DNA of 64,000 nt, from positions 124,001-188,000 of the forward strand of contig JACVRA010000364.1 in the NCBI GenBank assembly GCA_019828545.1. Direction: 5' to 3'. This DNA comes from Paracamarosporium sp. OC-R06-R3. Its lineage: Eukaryota > Ascomycota > Dothideomycetes > Pleosporales > Didymosphaeriaceae. A model generated the notes under the pieces. That model saw only the letters and a program-made list of their open reading frames with translations. It was not told the origin of the DNA and did no database searches. Below, piece by piece: positions 34,034-46,226 of the stretch (its first letter is position 1; every line of letters starts with the position of its first letter). The position numbers were made by a program, and so were the translations under genes.

Positions 34034-35513
34034 ATGGCGCACCTCTCCAGGATAACACTGCGCCGCCTCAGCCAGGCCGCTGAGCGCAATTGCGCTCAAC
34101 CTTTCATCAAGCGATCTTCTACTGTGCTACCGACGAGTCGTGCCCTCCACACCACCTCTCCCAACCGAACCGACGGTGTCTTTCGCGAGCTCACGGCGCA
34201 GCGCTTACAGACACCATGGATCGAAGCGCTGCGAAAACAACAGGACGAAGGCAAGAGCCGTAATGAGTCTTCTGGCACGCCCCAGGTACCAAAGGAACGG
34301 GACTTGACACCGAAGCGTATGGATGACAGCTATCACAAAGTGGTTCTTCCCCTCGCAAGAGATCCATGGCTGCTCGACACGTATCTTAATTCCTCTGGGC
34401 ACATACGTCTAGGAACGATATTCATGGATCTCGACGCGCTTTCCGGAGTCATCGCATACAAGCATACCGGCGACGATGTAACCACCGTGACCGCGAGCTG
34501 CGATCGCATCATGATCAATCACCCATTGACTGAGATCTGCGATTTGGAGCTATCCGGAAAGGTCACATATGCGACTGGCAGAAGCAGTATGGAGATCACG
34601 ATGCAAGTAGCAAAGGCGCCGCAAGAAGGCCAGCCGATCAAGAACGAAGACGTGCTCATCCACTGCACCTTCACCATGGTGTCTCTCGACCCAGGTACAA
34701 AGAAGTACGACCCGCCCTCTCATGGCCCATAATAAGTATGCAACTAACATTATCTGAAGACCTGTAAACGTGAACCCCCTCATTGCCTCCACGGACGAAG
34801 AAAAGCGCCTCTACGCTCTCGGCGAACGTAATTCCAAAATCCGCAAACAACGCAAAGAAAACGCTCTTACAAAACACACCCCCAACGACCTCGAATCTGA
34901 TCTCATACACGCCTTCTGGCAAAAGCAGCTCCAGTACCACGATCCCTACGACGAGCTCCGCAAGCCCGACAACGCGCACTTCATGGACACGACGATCCTC
35001 CGAACCGCCACCATAATGCAGCCCCAGAACAGGAACCGGCACCAGTTCATGATCTTCGGTGGCTTCTTGCTGAAGCAAACGTTCGAGCTCGCGTTCACGA
35101 CCGCCGCTGCTTTCGCACACGCTCGCCCCACATTCGTATCGCTCGACCCGTCTACGTTCCAGAACCCTGTCCCCGTTGGCAGCATCCTATACCTTACCGC
35201 GACGGTTGTCTATACAGATCCGCCGCTCATCGGGGCCCCAGATGAGCAGTTCGACGCCGAGAGCAAGTACACAAGGGTGCAGGTACGGGTGGACAGCAAG
35301 GTGCGCGATGTTGAGCACGGGAGGAGTAATCCAACGGGGACGTTTAATTACACTTTCCTCGTCGAGAAGAATATCAGAGTGGTGCCGAGGACGTACCAGG
35401 AGTTCATGCTGTATCTTGACGCAAGAAGACGGGCGGAGCAGGTCAAGGAGACGCTGCAGGAGGAGGGCGTGGGGTTGAGTCCAAAGGCGGCCGAGCAGAG
35501 TGTTACTGAGTAG
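34034..35513 (+). CDS. mitochondrial acyl-CoA thioesterase (ACOT9-like, double hotdog)
   Basis: Two exons (34034-34704, 34760-35513; a 55-nt intron GTACGA...TGAAG) give 474 residues. I start at the ATG in CACCATGGCG, because it opens into a mitochondrial-type presequence (LSRITLRRLSQAAERN, then SSTVLPTSRALHTTSPN). Two hotdog domains follow. The first (about 125-225) contains GHIRLGTIFMDLDALSGVIAYKHTG. The second (about 290-430) contains HFMDTTILRTATIMQPQNRN, IFGGFLLKQTFELAFTTAAAFA and RPTFVSLDPSTFQNPVPVGS. This layout matches the Acot9/Acot10 class of mitochondrial acyl-CoA hydrolases, which cleave acyl-CoA to free fatty acid and CoA. The splice restores the family-typical link LDPGTKKPVNVNPLI; without it the first frame would stop at TAA. 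Confidence 0.92.
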
Positions 35514-36089
35514 CGCGGATCGATTGTCTTATACTTGTTGTATGTCGCATGGAGGTTGTATATAACACGAGGGCGGAGCTACAGTACATTCGAACCTAGA
35601 AACACGAGAAGTAATGTATACTGTATCCATTTACGCAAGACTAGGCTATCTATCACGCAACCGTAACGCGATCTATGGTATACCCAAGCAGACAATGCGC
35701 TCGATGAGACCGAAGTCCGCGCCAAATCCGTGTAAACGCCCGTTCCCAAAGCCCATCCAGACACCAGAAATCAAATATACCAGAAGTCAAAAGCCAACAA
35801 CAGAGCCCCGACGCTGAACGTAAGCGCCGTTGCCATGTTTCGCTGAAGCCGCGAGACAAGAATACAAAAAGTGGTATCCAATGCAAATGCCGTAAATACG
35901 TTATCGCGTGCGAGAAGGGGAGATTCGTTTCGCTGGTCGCGTGGGAGATTGTGCCGTTGGCGTGCCGCGTGCAGGGGTGTCGCGCCAGGTGGGGATGTGC
36001 GAGGGGCGGTGAGTGTAGCGGTGTCGGTGGAGTGGGGCTGGACCCTGCCCAGGTGCTACAGCAGCGGCATTGCAACTCCGACTACGCGC
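35514..36089. other. convergent intergenic region
   Basis: This is the 3' region of the thioesterase gene (plus) and of the cysteine-rich microprotein gene (minus). No gene is seen. Confidence 0.5.
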
Positions 36090-36377
36090 TTATAGTTCGT
36101 CGAGCTCGAATTCGAGAGCAACGTCTTCGCTGCACTCGTGGCAGTAGTAGTTGGAGAAGCCGCCGCACGCGACCGTCATGTTCTTGCACATGTCTATGCT
36201 CCATGCGTCGTATGAGTAGCCCGAGAGGAGGCGGTTGTGGCAGATTTCGATGCTGTTGGCCCTGCGGATGGGTTAGTAGCAGCTCGAGACCAACAGTTTT
36301 ATGGCTGGGAGAATTGGAACTCACCAGATGTAGTAGTCGTGGTTGCAGTAGTACCACGAGTAGGTGTAGGAGCACAT
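36090..36377 (-). CDS. 74-residue Cys/Tyr-rich microprotein
   Basis: Two minus-strand exons (36325-36377 and 36090-36261) are separated by a 63-nt intron (GTGAGT...CCGCAG, branch-like CTAAC). They join within a Trp codon to give 74 residues, MCSYTYSWYYCNHDYYIW followed by ANSIEICHNRLLSGYSYDAW. The protein has seven cysteines (2, 11, 25, 43, 50, 58, 61) and is very rich in Tyr, and it ends acidic (EFELDEL). There is no signal peptide, so it is probably intracellular. The clustered YYCNHD and NYYCHEC look like zinc-ligand pairs. Similar short Tyr/Cys-rich proteins beginning MC-x-Y are widespread in filamentous ascomycetes, as far as I recall, but without known function. The small exons make it easy for gene callers to miss. 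Confidence 0.72.
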
Positions 36378-38322
36378 GTTGGCGGAGTTAAGGGTGTCGC
36401 GTGGTTGGTCAGCGAGCTGAGAATGCGCCTCGAACGATATAGGATAGGGATTGGGTGTTTTCCTGGTATGGTCTGATATGGTTGTCAGCTGCAAATCCTC
36501 TTCGTTGTGTATAGCATGCGATTGCTGCGCTGTTTGGCTCCCGCCATCGCGCTGGTTATCCTATATCTGGGAGGTGGATGTTGCCGGCCCAGGGAGCGTT
36601 CGGCGTAACAACACTGAGTCCAGTTGAGGAAGAGGAGAGTAGCTCACCTAAAGATCTAGCACTATGCAAAAAGCTCTCAAAATAAGATGCCCGCAAGAGA
36701 ACGCTGAGAAGCTACTGCGAATCGCTGTCCGTGAAAGCACCGAAGGAAATTGAATGTACGTATATGTGCCCTTCTTTCCCGTCTAACCCTTATATGTCCA
36801 CGCAATCAACAAGTCGAATCCGAAACAAAGAGCTTTTGTTAGTCTCCAAGGGCACATAGTCGGCTTTATACGTGCGCCTTTTGTCTGACTCCCTCGTAAG
36901 CTCGGACCGCTGGATCCATGTCGAGGGCAAGGTGCTCCCCGGATTAGCTGCACTTTGATAAGTTTGATAAACGTGAAGCGGTCGAGCCGACACTAGGACC
37001 CACAGCCAGGGTCTGCCGGGGAATACATGCAGCTACCATTCGACGTGGCCTTACGGTGGTGGTGGTGCCATTGCGCGCGGGATGTGCAACCCTACGAGCG
37101 AGGTGAGCTGTCTGGCCCTCTCGGATATCGGATAGAGAGTGCTGGTGTTGAAATGCTCTCGTTGCTCTATCAGAACGCAGGCAGTCCCCGGGTTGTCTGC
37201 ATGTCTCCGAAAACCGGCAGAAAGTGGACTGGACCCTGGATCGGCGTTGCGCAGACGAGACCCTGCATACCCGTTTGGACCGAATTGGGAAGCCAACCAG
37301 GGCAGCTCAAAGGGGAATGGAGCGGCCGACCATTGTGTAGCCCGTAGATAAGGGGCAGTTTGGCTCAGAGAGAACCAGTAGAATCAACAAAACATCATGG
37401 GAGCGCTTGGGCACGAGACTGCTGTTAATCTCGCAACCCCGCCACGTATCGCCAAGTCGCCTCTCTCTCCGGGCTGATAATCAATCGACCCCCATCCGAA
37501 GATGCGAAGATGCCCGCCAATGAGGCTATCGATGAGATGGCGCTATCAATGCCTCGCTGCAGTTTCCGTGCTCGCCTGCATCGAACGAGCTGACATCCAC
37601 CTTCACCGCCTTGCGCCTAGACTGGCAGTAGACGTCCCGAGTGGGAAAGAGATGCCGCTTCCCTTCGCAGGAGGCGGCAAGTCGCCAGAGCATCCTTTCG
37701 GGTTGGGTAAAGTCATCCATGGATGGCCGCGCAATTGCCGATGCCATTGTTGACAGCGCCTGAGGATTCTGGAAAATTTGTTGAAGTTCCTTCGCCGTGC
37801 ACGAGCCGGATCGAGGAAGACATTGTGCTCGGCCGAATCGAGTTTGGTCCATTGCGCTTCCACTGTAAGCTTAAAGCGCATCTGGAAGGTGCGCTATCCT
37901 CGCTCCATCCTGGAACCTCCGAAGAGCGTTTGGTGACCTGATGCATGGACGAAAGGCGTAGGGCAATGTCGAGTGATTGGTCTCCGTATTACGTTAGAAC
38001 CACGCATCTAGACGCTACCACTGCATACATCTTGCAAAGCATCGAACCCTAGACGGCATTTCAAACCATACAAGTCAATGCTTGGAGTACCGTGAGAACT
38101 TTACCCAACTATCCGTAAGATATATTGAAAGCGTGTATTCCTCATACATTTGTATGGCTCCATTGGCTGGAGAGCCCGTTGAAACATGGACAAGACAACC
38201 AGCATCATGACCACACGATATCCAACCTTGTACAACCCTAGATATGAAACGCCATGCTCTATTGAATAACGAAACGCGGTTCAACCATGCAATCAGTCAA
38301 TGAAAAAGAGAACGGGCTACTT
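36378..38322. other. 1.9 kb region without a supported gene
   Basis: This holds the promoter of the microprotein gene and the 3' region of the heme-synthesis gene. Overlapping frames on both strands at about 37.5-37.95 kb have no family features and none clearly outranks the others. I see nothing that I can support. Confidence 0.5.
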
Positions 38323-39495
<1,173 letters not shown>

Positions 39496-40758
39496 TTCGT
39501 ATGGGTGTCCAGTGCAGATTGTGTGGTTTCGAGTTCAATGAGAGGGCGCAGAAGGGCGTCAATGGGAGAGGTGGCGGGTTGTAGGGCAGAACGAAAGTTT
39601 TAGAGGTGTCGCAATAAATGTGATGAGACGAGGTGGCGGGTCTACGCCGTTACAAGGGTGCCGCACAAGCCGAGGCGGGTCTTCTTTTTACTCCGAAATG
39701 CTCGTAAAGCACGTCACAACCAATTTGTGAACGGAGAAAGGAAAGGAGCTGCAGAACCGATTGAGGAGAGTCTTGCGAGCAGCGCTTTTCCGAAGACAAG
39801 AGGCAGGTGGTTGCTGCGCAGACAGCAGAAAGCATTTCCAAGTCTTCTCCATCAAGATATAAGCAGCTGCTGATTGGTTGTGTCCAAAGTGGCGTAGCGC
39901 GGCTGAGTAACTGGGGAAGCTGTACACATCGAAGCACGGGCGACATATCATCTACGAGAACATTATTGAGTTGTGGTACTGTGGTCCTGTGGTGCCCGCA
40001 TCGTAATTCATCATATCTGCCAGGAATCCAGCCCTAGTAGCCATTTCCCCAGTCGAAGCCAGGGCCTAGAGAGCACGCTTGCACCAGTCTGTACATCGAT
40101 CCACGTACCCCTCAACGACGGCGCAACGTCTCCACCGCATGTTCTGCGGGTACGACTAAAAAGCGTGCAGCAACATCATGGGCAACGCTTTCAAGGGCTT
40201 ATCCCCGGCCTCGACTTCTCGTCTTTGCTGTCAGGAACGCTCTCTTAGCGTCATGGCTACCATGGTACACCACCGAAGCGTGCAGCTCCAGGTCGAAAAT
40301 TTTCTCAACGGCTCTTGACGTAGCCCCTCCGGTTGCATATCTAATATGATGAGGATTGCAATACTTCTCTTCCAGAAATAATGCAGATATGGCGTGTGGA
40401 AATGCAGAGGACTATAGATCGTGCCACGCCAGCTCAAGCCATTTCTACACATCAGCCATGGTCAAGTATGAGACGGATGCGACTTTGATAGAGAACATAC
40501 AAAAAATTCGCAAGTTCGCTGCTGTAAGTTGGATATCTACCATTGCTTTTGCTCGGATACTCTCGTTCACTGCAATTTTCAACTCTCACCGCCCGTCACG
40601 TTTACTTCTGATTTCGTTTGCACCCGCGCAGGCAACGGCGCCAAAATGCTTCAAGCGAATCGGTCTGCCTTTAACCTCTAAACTTCCCACCCATACCGTC
40701 CTCTATCAATTGATTCGTATTCGCCACTTCCACCAAGCTATTCTGTCAGTCACCAATC
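39496..40758. other. divergent intergenic region with possible 5' UTR intron
   Basis: This spacer lies between the minus-strand HEM2 gene and the plus-strand CRIB gene. A good donor (GTAAGTTG at 40524) and acceptor (CCGCGCAG, ending at 40631) bracket a candidate 108-nt intron in the leader of the CRIB gene. A short upstream ORF beginning at the ATG near 40458 precedes it. No other gene is seen. Confidence 0.4.
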
Positions 40759-41337
40759 ATGCCTTCAGTTAAGCACCAGAAATCACATTACCTTCTCCCT
40801 CTCAACAGCATGATCTTCAAATCAAAATCGTCCACCAACTTACCTTCAACTACTCAGCGCAATATCTACACAAAGTCGACAACGACCCTCGCCCACATTC
40901 CAGTCGAAGAGCCAGATGAATACATCACCGCCCTCCCGCCCCCACCTGTCCACCTCCTCCGTCATCAGCTGAAGAAACAAGACTTGGCGGCCTCTTCCTC
41001 GCTGGGGCCACAAGGAGGCCCAACTGACCACTCGAATGGACTTCCGGATAGGGCGCTCAGGCACTCTTGGAGCATGGACAATTTGGAAGAGGATGACAAG
41101 AGGAAGGAATCTATTTGGCGACGGTTCATTGAGGTGCTCAAGAAGCCCTTTCGCAAAGAGAAAGCACCGGTTCCGGAGCCAAAGGAACTGGTTATAAGTG
41201 GACCGACAGATTTCCAGCACTTGCAGACGGGAATCGCTTGTCTACCTACACAACCTGCAACTGAGAGCCATGATGCTGAGGTTGAGAATTCCGAGGATTG
41301 GGAGACCGTCCGCCCTTCGGAGTCTGTGCATGGTTAG
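40759..41337 (+). CDS. small CRIB-motif (Rho-GTPase-binding) protein
   Basis: One main exon of 192 residues begins at the ATG in CAATCATGCC. Near the C-terminus, residues 146-158 read ISGPTDFQHLQTG, which fits the CRIB/PBD consensus (I-S-x-P-x2-4-F-x-H-x2-H-x-G), except that the second His is Gln. It is preceded by a basic helix (WRRFIEVLKKPFRKEK, 120-135), as in Cdc42 effectors where a basic region binds membrane phosphoinositides. The N-terminal part is Ser/Thr/Pro-rich. CRIB proteins bind GTP-loaded Cdc42 or Rac, so I infer a small effector or scaffold in polarity. There may be a short terminal exon: a GTTAGC donor at 41333 and an acceptor at 41408 preceded by TGACTAAT would replace the last codon to read HGVAQ and stop at 41422. 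Confidence 0.75.
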   Translation: MPSVKHQKSHYLLPLNSMIFKSKSSTNLPSTTQRNIYTKSTTTLAHIPVEEPDEYITALPPPPVHLLRHQLKKQDLAASSSLGPQGGPTDHSNGLPDRALRHSWSMDNLEEDDKRKESIWRRFIEVLKKPFRKEKAPVPEPKELVISGPTDFQHLQTGIACLPTQPATESHDAEVENSEDWETVRPSESVHG

Positions 41338-41668
41338 CTTCCTAATCTTACTGTACGTATCGTCCTGGTCCCGATACCCATCCTACACCGTTGACTAATA
41401 TCTTCCAGGCGTTGCCCAGTAAAAGGACTAAGCCTAGATCTCCCATTCTATCATGATCAAGCCCCAGATTGACGAAATCCCAACAGTTGGTTCTCCGGCT
41501 ACATGTTTTCTCGGCGTTGGTATGGCGTTGGTATTTGATGTGTATTCATGCACGGGATGACTTTCTTACGACCTTACGATAATTTTTGTTCACGCTATAT
41601 TCGGCGTCTTGTATTACTTCAGGTTCTTCTTCTGCTTCTTCTTTTTTTTAATCTGGCAAAGAAATAGT
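41338..41668. other. convergent intergenic region
   Basis: This is the shared 3' region of the CRIB gene and the minus-strand membrane-protein gene. It contains a CT/T-rich stretch at 41618-41650. No gene is seen. Confidence 0.5.
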
Positions 41669-43274
41669 CTAGCTATGAGGTGTTCGCGCCGACCGCTCAA
41701 CACTGAAACTATGCTGCACATACACTAACCCCACATCCTCCGTGTTGTCTACCGTGCCCACCTGCCTCGAACCCCTATCAAACCATCTTGAAAACCCCCG
41801 GCTTGCCCTACCTGCCCTGCCTGCCCTACTCAACCCACTATCGTTACTGAGAGGAATCGTTTGGCCCGGCGCCATCCTCAACTCATCTTCCTTGCTCGCA
41901 ATCGAATCCCTCCTGACATAGATCTGTGACTTACCACCTTCGATATCGACGAGATGTGTTGGTGTTGACGTGCGGGATTTGAGACGGGTGGACCAGGAGG
42001 GGAACGATGAGGTAGATGTGATACGAGAAGCGAGTCTACTTAGGGAAGACGCGAGTCGAGGGAAGATAACGAGTACGATGATCTTGATGTAAGGAGCGCA
42101 AGCGACTAGGATAGCTGTGTGGTTCTCGATAACGGAGAAAAGCATTATAGTTGCGAAACGCCCTTTATCATTTCCAGTCAGCTATCCACTTTTCTTGCCT
42201 GCTGTAAAGAACGACCAGATGTGAAAGCGCAGACTAGAACTTACACGTAAAATCAGGCTTGACAGCAAACATGTGCACCGCCCAAATGCGTGCGCCACTG
42301 GCTGCTAGGACACTATTCGCACATATTAGCGTCACTTCTCCCTTCACAAGGCAACAGTGGGAAGGATTCTCACAGTCCACCTAGCCCAAACAAACAGTTG
42401 AGGCCGATCCTTTGTGGCCGCCGCAACATCAGATTCCGTGTAAACACCAGCGGCATCGCATACAGCACTATATCCGTCGCCAGCATCATGCTTGAGTTGT
42501 AGTAGTAGAACGCATTGAGGTTAACGCAGTAGCCTTGCATTTGCGGATGGAAGGCTTTTTGGAAAGGCCGACAACGGAACATGTCGACGACAATACTCGA
42601 AAAACCTGTAGTGGAGGTTAATATAGAAGGGTGATATAACAAGGCAGGATAGAGCTTACCGAATCCCAAAGCGACACCGTGCACTAAAGGCGGAGGTATA
42701 ATGTCAGTGTGATGATCAAAAATCAAAGGAGTAGATGGAAGTCGGTGTCTTAGCCAGCTTTTTATATCTGAAAACTCTAGGCACAAGTGGATAGTCTAAG
42801 TTTCAGACAATCACCAGCATGAGCACCCACTTTGTACTCTGGCGTTGCTTACTGATGCACATAGAAACGTGGTGATTGCGCTGGCGAGTAATTTCGGAGT
42901 AGAAGAGTAGAAGGGCGTGTTTGATGGCCCAGTTGCAGAGAAAATAGAAGACGTTCGACGCGAGGAGGAGCTTCCTGAGTAAGGGCATGTTGATTGGGTC
43001 GACATTGACTTGGTGGTCGCCCAGACCAAATCTAGTGCTGGTCATTTGGAGTATGGAAAATGTGGTGGCTGAGATCTGTGGTTGAGTCAATGGATATTAG
43101 CTACATGTTAGGTAATGGTCTTGTTCATACGGCAGCCAGTACAATGAGACCATCTTGCCAGCCAAAATTGCCAATGACGATGATCTTGCGTCCTACTCTG
43201 GAAAGTACGGCGCAGAGCGTGACAGCTATGAGAAAGGCATTGAGCCAAATGATGATTGGGCGTTGGTCCACCAT
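41669..43274 (-). CDS. rhodopsin-like (SAT4/PTH11-type) integral membrane protein
   Basis: Six minus-strand exons (43131-43274, 42853-43075, 42660-42683, 42374-42605, 42245-42312, 41669-42162) give 394 residues. The protein has the seven-helix plan of the fungal rhodopsin-domain family. Segments in order are IIWLNAFLIAVTLCAVLSRV, DGLIVLAAISATTFSIL, LLLASNVFYFLCNWAIKHAL with LLLFYSEITR, MHGVALGFG then FSSIVVDMFRC, NAFYYYNSSMMLATDIVLYA with the family-typical MPLVFT, LFGLGGLVLAASGARIWAVH, and WRFATIMLFSVIENHTAILV with ACAPYI. The FRCRPFQKAFHP...GYCVN block is the usual loop in this family. The tail is Ser/Arg-rich and cytoplasmic. Members include Pth11-like receptors, but most are uncharacterised. 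Exon 3 is a 24-nt microexon; its two flanking introns are needed to join MCI to MHGVALGF and then GFSSIVV. Confidence 0.83.
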
Positions 43275-45073
43275 TGCTCTCTATTTTGGCAACTCTCTGC
43301 ATTTAGTCACGAGAGAATATGTTTGAAACTTCGGGGTGTCGTCCGTGCCTCACGGTCTCAGTTTCCTTTAAAAATCATTGAAGCGGGAGCAAGATGCAAG
43401 GATAATAGAAAGAGGTTGTTGCGAGAAGACGTAGGGTCCGGCATTGCACTTCATAAATCTGAATCCTTTAGCTACCGACCACACATTGCTTAATACCCAT
43501 TTCATCATCGCACAACGCGAAGAAATATATATAAATAAGTGTGATCATCTCAGAATAATCTAATCTGTGCTCCGACAAGCTGCTGCGCAACAGCTGGAGC
43601 TTACTGTTACACACTTCATGATAGGTATATGACTGCCAGCACCCGCATGCTTCGAACGCGGCTATAATTGGGTTATAACGTGCAAATGTTTCGATCCGCG
43701 CCTGTCAAGGCGCATTATCGTTAGCCGTTCCCTTGTCGTAATATCAAAAGTCGGCGACCGCCAAGGCTCATCGTCCAATATGACTATCACAATGGCGCAC
43801 TCGGCAGGAGTAACATTGGCACACGAGGTCACATTGCGGCCTGCAAGTGGGAAAAGAACGCTGTGAAAAATCTCAATGTGTATGCCCAATGTAAAAGTAC
43901 CGTTATAAATTGTATATTGAGGCTTTTATGTGGACGAGACTTAGCCTGACCGTTTGATGCAGGCCTTCGTGCACCCCGCCTTTAAAATACCAACCAGACG
44001 TGCGCAGTACTTTACGCTCCGCCCATCAGCCCTAGAACCGGCCCATCCTGTCGCACCACCCCCTCTTTCCGGTTCCACACATCGTCTCCGTTTCAAATGG
44101 AAGCTATGTGGAGGAGACGCCATAGATATACTTTCCATCTAATTATACTTGGTGTTGCCCGACATGCCTGACTTTGTGGGTTATGAAAGGCGTTATCAGA
44201 CGTCGGTAAGGCTGGCACTGTGCGCGCCTAGTGCACGTTGACCGCGAATGTTAATTTATGGCATGGTCCTTTCCACCGGGGCCTTGATTTTGCGTGTCCA
44301 TGGGCTGGGGTGCTGTGGCTTCATGTGGGTGCAGGCAGAGCCACGTTTTTCCGAGACGTCTAGTGGATCGGAGCATCTTGTGCTATAAATAGAATGCAAC
44401 AACCTCTTGGTCTCCGAATAATATTACGTTGTTGTTGCTACTCGTGGTCGCTGATCTCTGATAGTAGACACAGACGGTACAGAAAAATGCAGTATGGGAT
44501 AGGTGATTTGATTCGTTGTTCTCGGTGCACTCAAACATCACGATACGTCGTCTAAATAGACATGAGAAGGGTTGCGCGTGTGAAAGAGCTACTTTTGCCT
44601 TACGAAAAGGCCATAATCGTGCGATTGTGTGATTTCTGGTTCGACGTACGAAAAAGGAGGTACCCCTGAGTAGGATGTTGACGTACTTTGTAAGCTGTCA
44701 AGTTGGGTCTACTCCGAAATATCAAAGGTTATGGGCAAGTCCTTCTGCATAGTCAAGATTAGTCGAATGCAAAGTCCTGCTTTATTCAGCATACATTGAG
44801 AGCAATCTTGATCTTTATTTTACGATGATAGATCTTAAAAGGTGAGTAACAGAAACCTTAGACCGTATTTTATTTACTTGAAGGTACGCTATCCCGGAAA
44901 CGGTAGTGATGAAAGGGATATCCGGGTAAACGGTTCCGTGCGGAGTAAGCAGTGTGGCGAATCAACGCCTGTTGTGATTATACAGTTCGCGGCACAGCAA
45001 GATATCATATAGCTAGTACTTCTTCTTCTCTTCTTATGCTTCCTTGTATCTATCACCGCCTCGATACAGCTTT
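43275..45073. other. 1.8 kb gene-poor region
   Basis: This includes the promoter of the membrane-protein gene and the 5' side of the EthD-like gene. A TATA-like CTATAAATAG lies near 44383, too far from the next start codon to be assigned. No gene is seen. Confidence 0.5.
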
Positions 45074-45873
45074 ATGATGTATACAGCCAACGGACCAAGC
45101 GAAAATCCTCAGTCATGGCGCGGTCCTGGCATGATGCAGTCGTTTGTTAAGGTTAGGGAGGATTCGAAACTTTCGCAAGGGACTCTTGAGAAGTGGTTCT
45201 ATGAAGTGTATCTTCCGGCTGTACTAAAAACTGGTGTAGTCAAGTCGATCACATCATGGAAAGCTGCAAATCCGAGCTACGAAAGGCAATGGATGATTTT
45301 GTTTGAAGTGGAAAATCTTGAGCTTGTGCAATATGGCAATAGAAAGCACGTAGGTGGGGGCTTGCATGAAATTCTTCGTACTAGCGACATGTTTCCGACG
45401 GATGGGCCGGTGGACGACTTTATCGATTTTGAGTCTAGAATCCTGTCGCAGATCCAGTTATATGGAACAAACGGGAACTCGGCAGGTGTGTCTAATCTGA
45501 GCAAGTCCCTTCAAAACTTTTTGCTGATCAAAATCTAGATGAGGTAACTACCATCATCTATGCAGCCATGCAGCCCGCACCTGGTGGAGAGAAAAACTTG
45601 GATGCTTGGTACAGAGAGGAACACAATCAGCAGATGTCTAAAGAACGGGGCTACAAACGGACGACCAGGTATAGTCCGCTCTTTCAGACACGAAACATTG
45701 GGAAGCCGAGTGGCTTGGACTTCATTGCCTTACATCAGTTTGGAGAGGGAAACAAGATTGGAACAGAGGTTGAACCTTTGAATCCTATGACAGACTGGAC
45801 GAAGAGGACTATGGGCGAGTGTACGTCGATCGATGCGGTAGTGTATCGCATGGTCAAAATTTTTACGCCTTGA
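45074..45873 (+). CDS. EthD-like protein with internal duplication
   Basis: Two exons (45074-45485, 45539-45873; a 53-nt intron GTGTGT...ATCTAG) give 248 residues. The frame is open upstream, but the first ATG is at 45074 (MMYTANGP). The protein looks like two related alpha/beta halves. The first contains LSQGTLEKWFYEVYLPAVLK and the second GEKNLDAWYREEHNQQMSKE; each places an aromatic pair and acidic residues (WFYEVYLP, WYREEHNQQM) where EthD-type dimeric alpha/beta-barrel proteins have W-x-x-x-H. The splice joins GTNGNSAD with EVTTIIYAAMQ, a beta-strand that opens the second half. Proteins of this type in fungi accompany oxidation or polyketide pathways, but no pathway genes are adjacent. 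Role unknown. Confidence 0.75.
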
Positions 45874-46226
45874 ATGAAGAGGTGCATTGTGGCAAGACAA
45901 AGTTGAGGTGTTCTCTTGGCATGATGTGCATAGTTGTCGGGACTTTTATTATTAGAGTGAGGATCGAAACCACCCTTGAACATAAATTTATAAAACGTGC
46001 CGTGGTGTCCAACAAGAAGCGAACGGGGTAGCATCCGGTAAATTGATCCAGTCAGGGTTAGCGTGATACTATGACGTGACGTATCAGTTACGCGTGCTCA
46101 CATGTCGAAGCTTCGAGTTGCAGGCCAAGCCCTTATTAAGTACACACCTTCATTCCCGCTAATTTCAATTCTTCTATCCTACACTAGACACTTGATTCAT
46201 ATCATTGTTTCATCTCCCCCGTGACC
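45874..46226. other. intergenic region
   Basis: This lies between two plus-strand genes and holds the terminator of one and the promoter of the next. A pyrimidine-rich stretch precedes the start at 46227. No gene is seen. Confidence 0.5.

Noticed and set aside
37500..37950. overlapping open frames on both strands upstream of HEM2's 3' side
   Set aside because: None has a recognisable protein pattern and they compete with each other; I treat them as chance frames.
38035..38060. GGGTTCGATGC on the minus strand, resembling a B box
   Set aside because: No T-stem pairing and no A box at the expected distance.
45950..45985. GGTTTCGATCC on the minus strand, resembling a tRNA T-loop (B box)
   Set aside because: The flanking bases do not form a T-arm stem and no matching A box or acceptor stem is visible.
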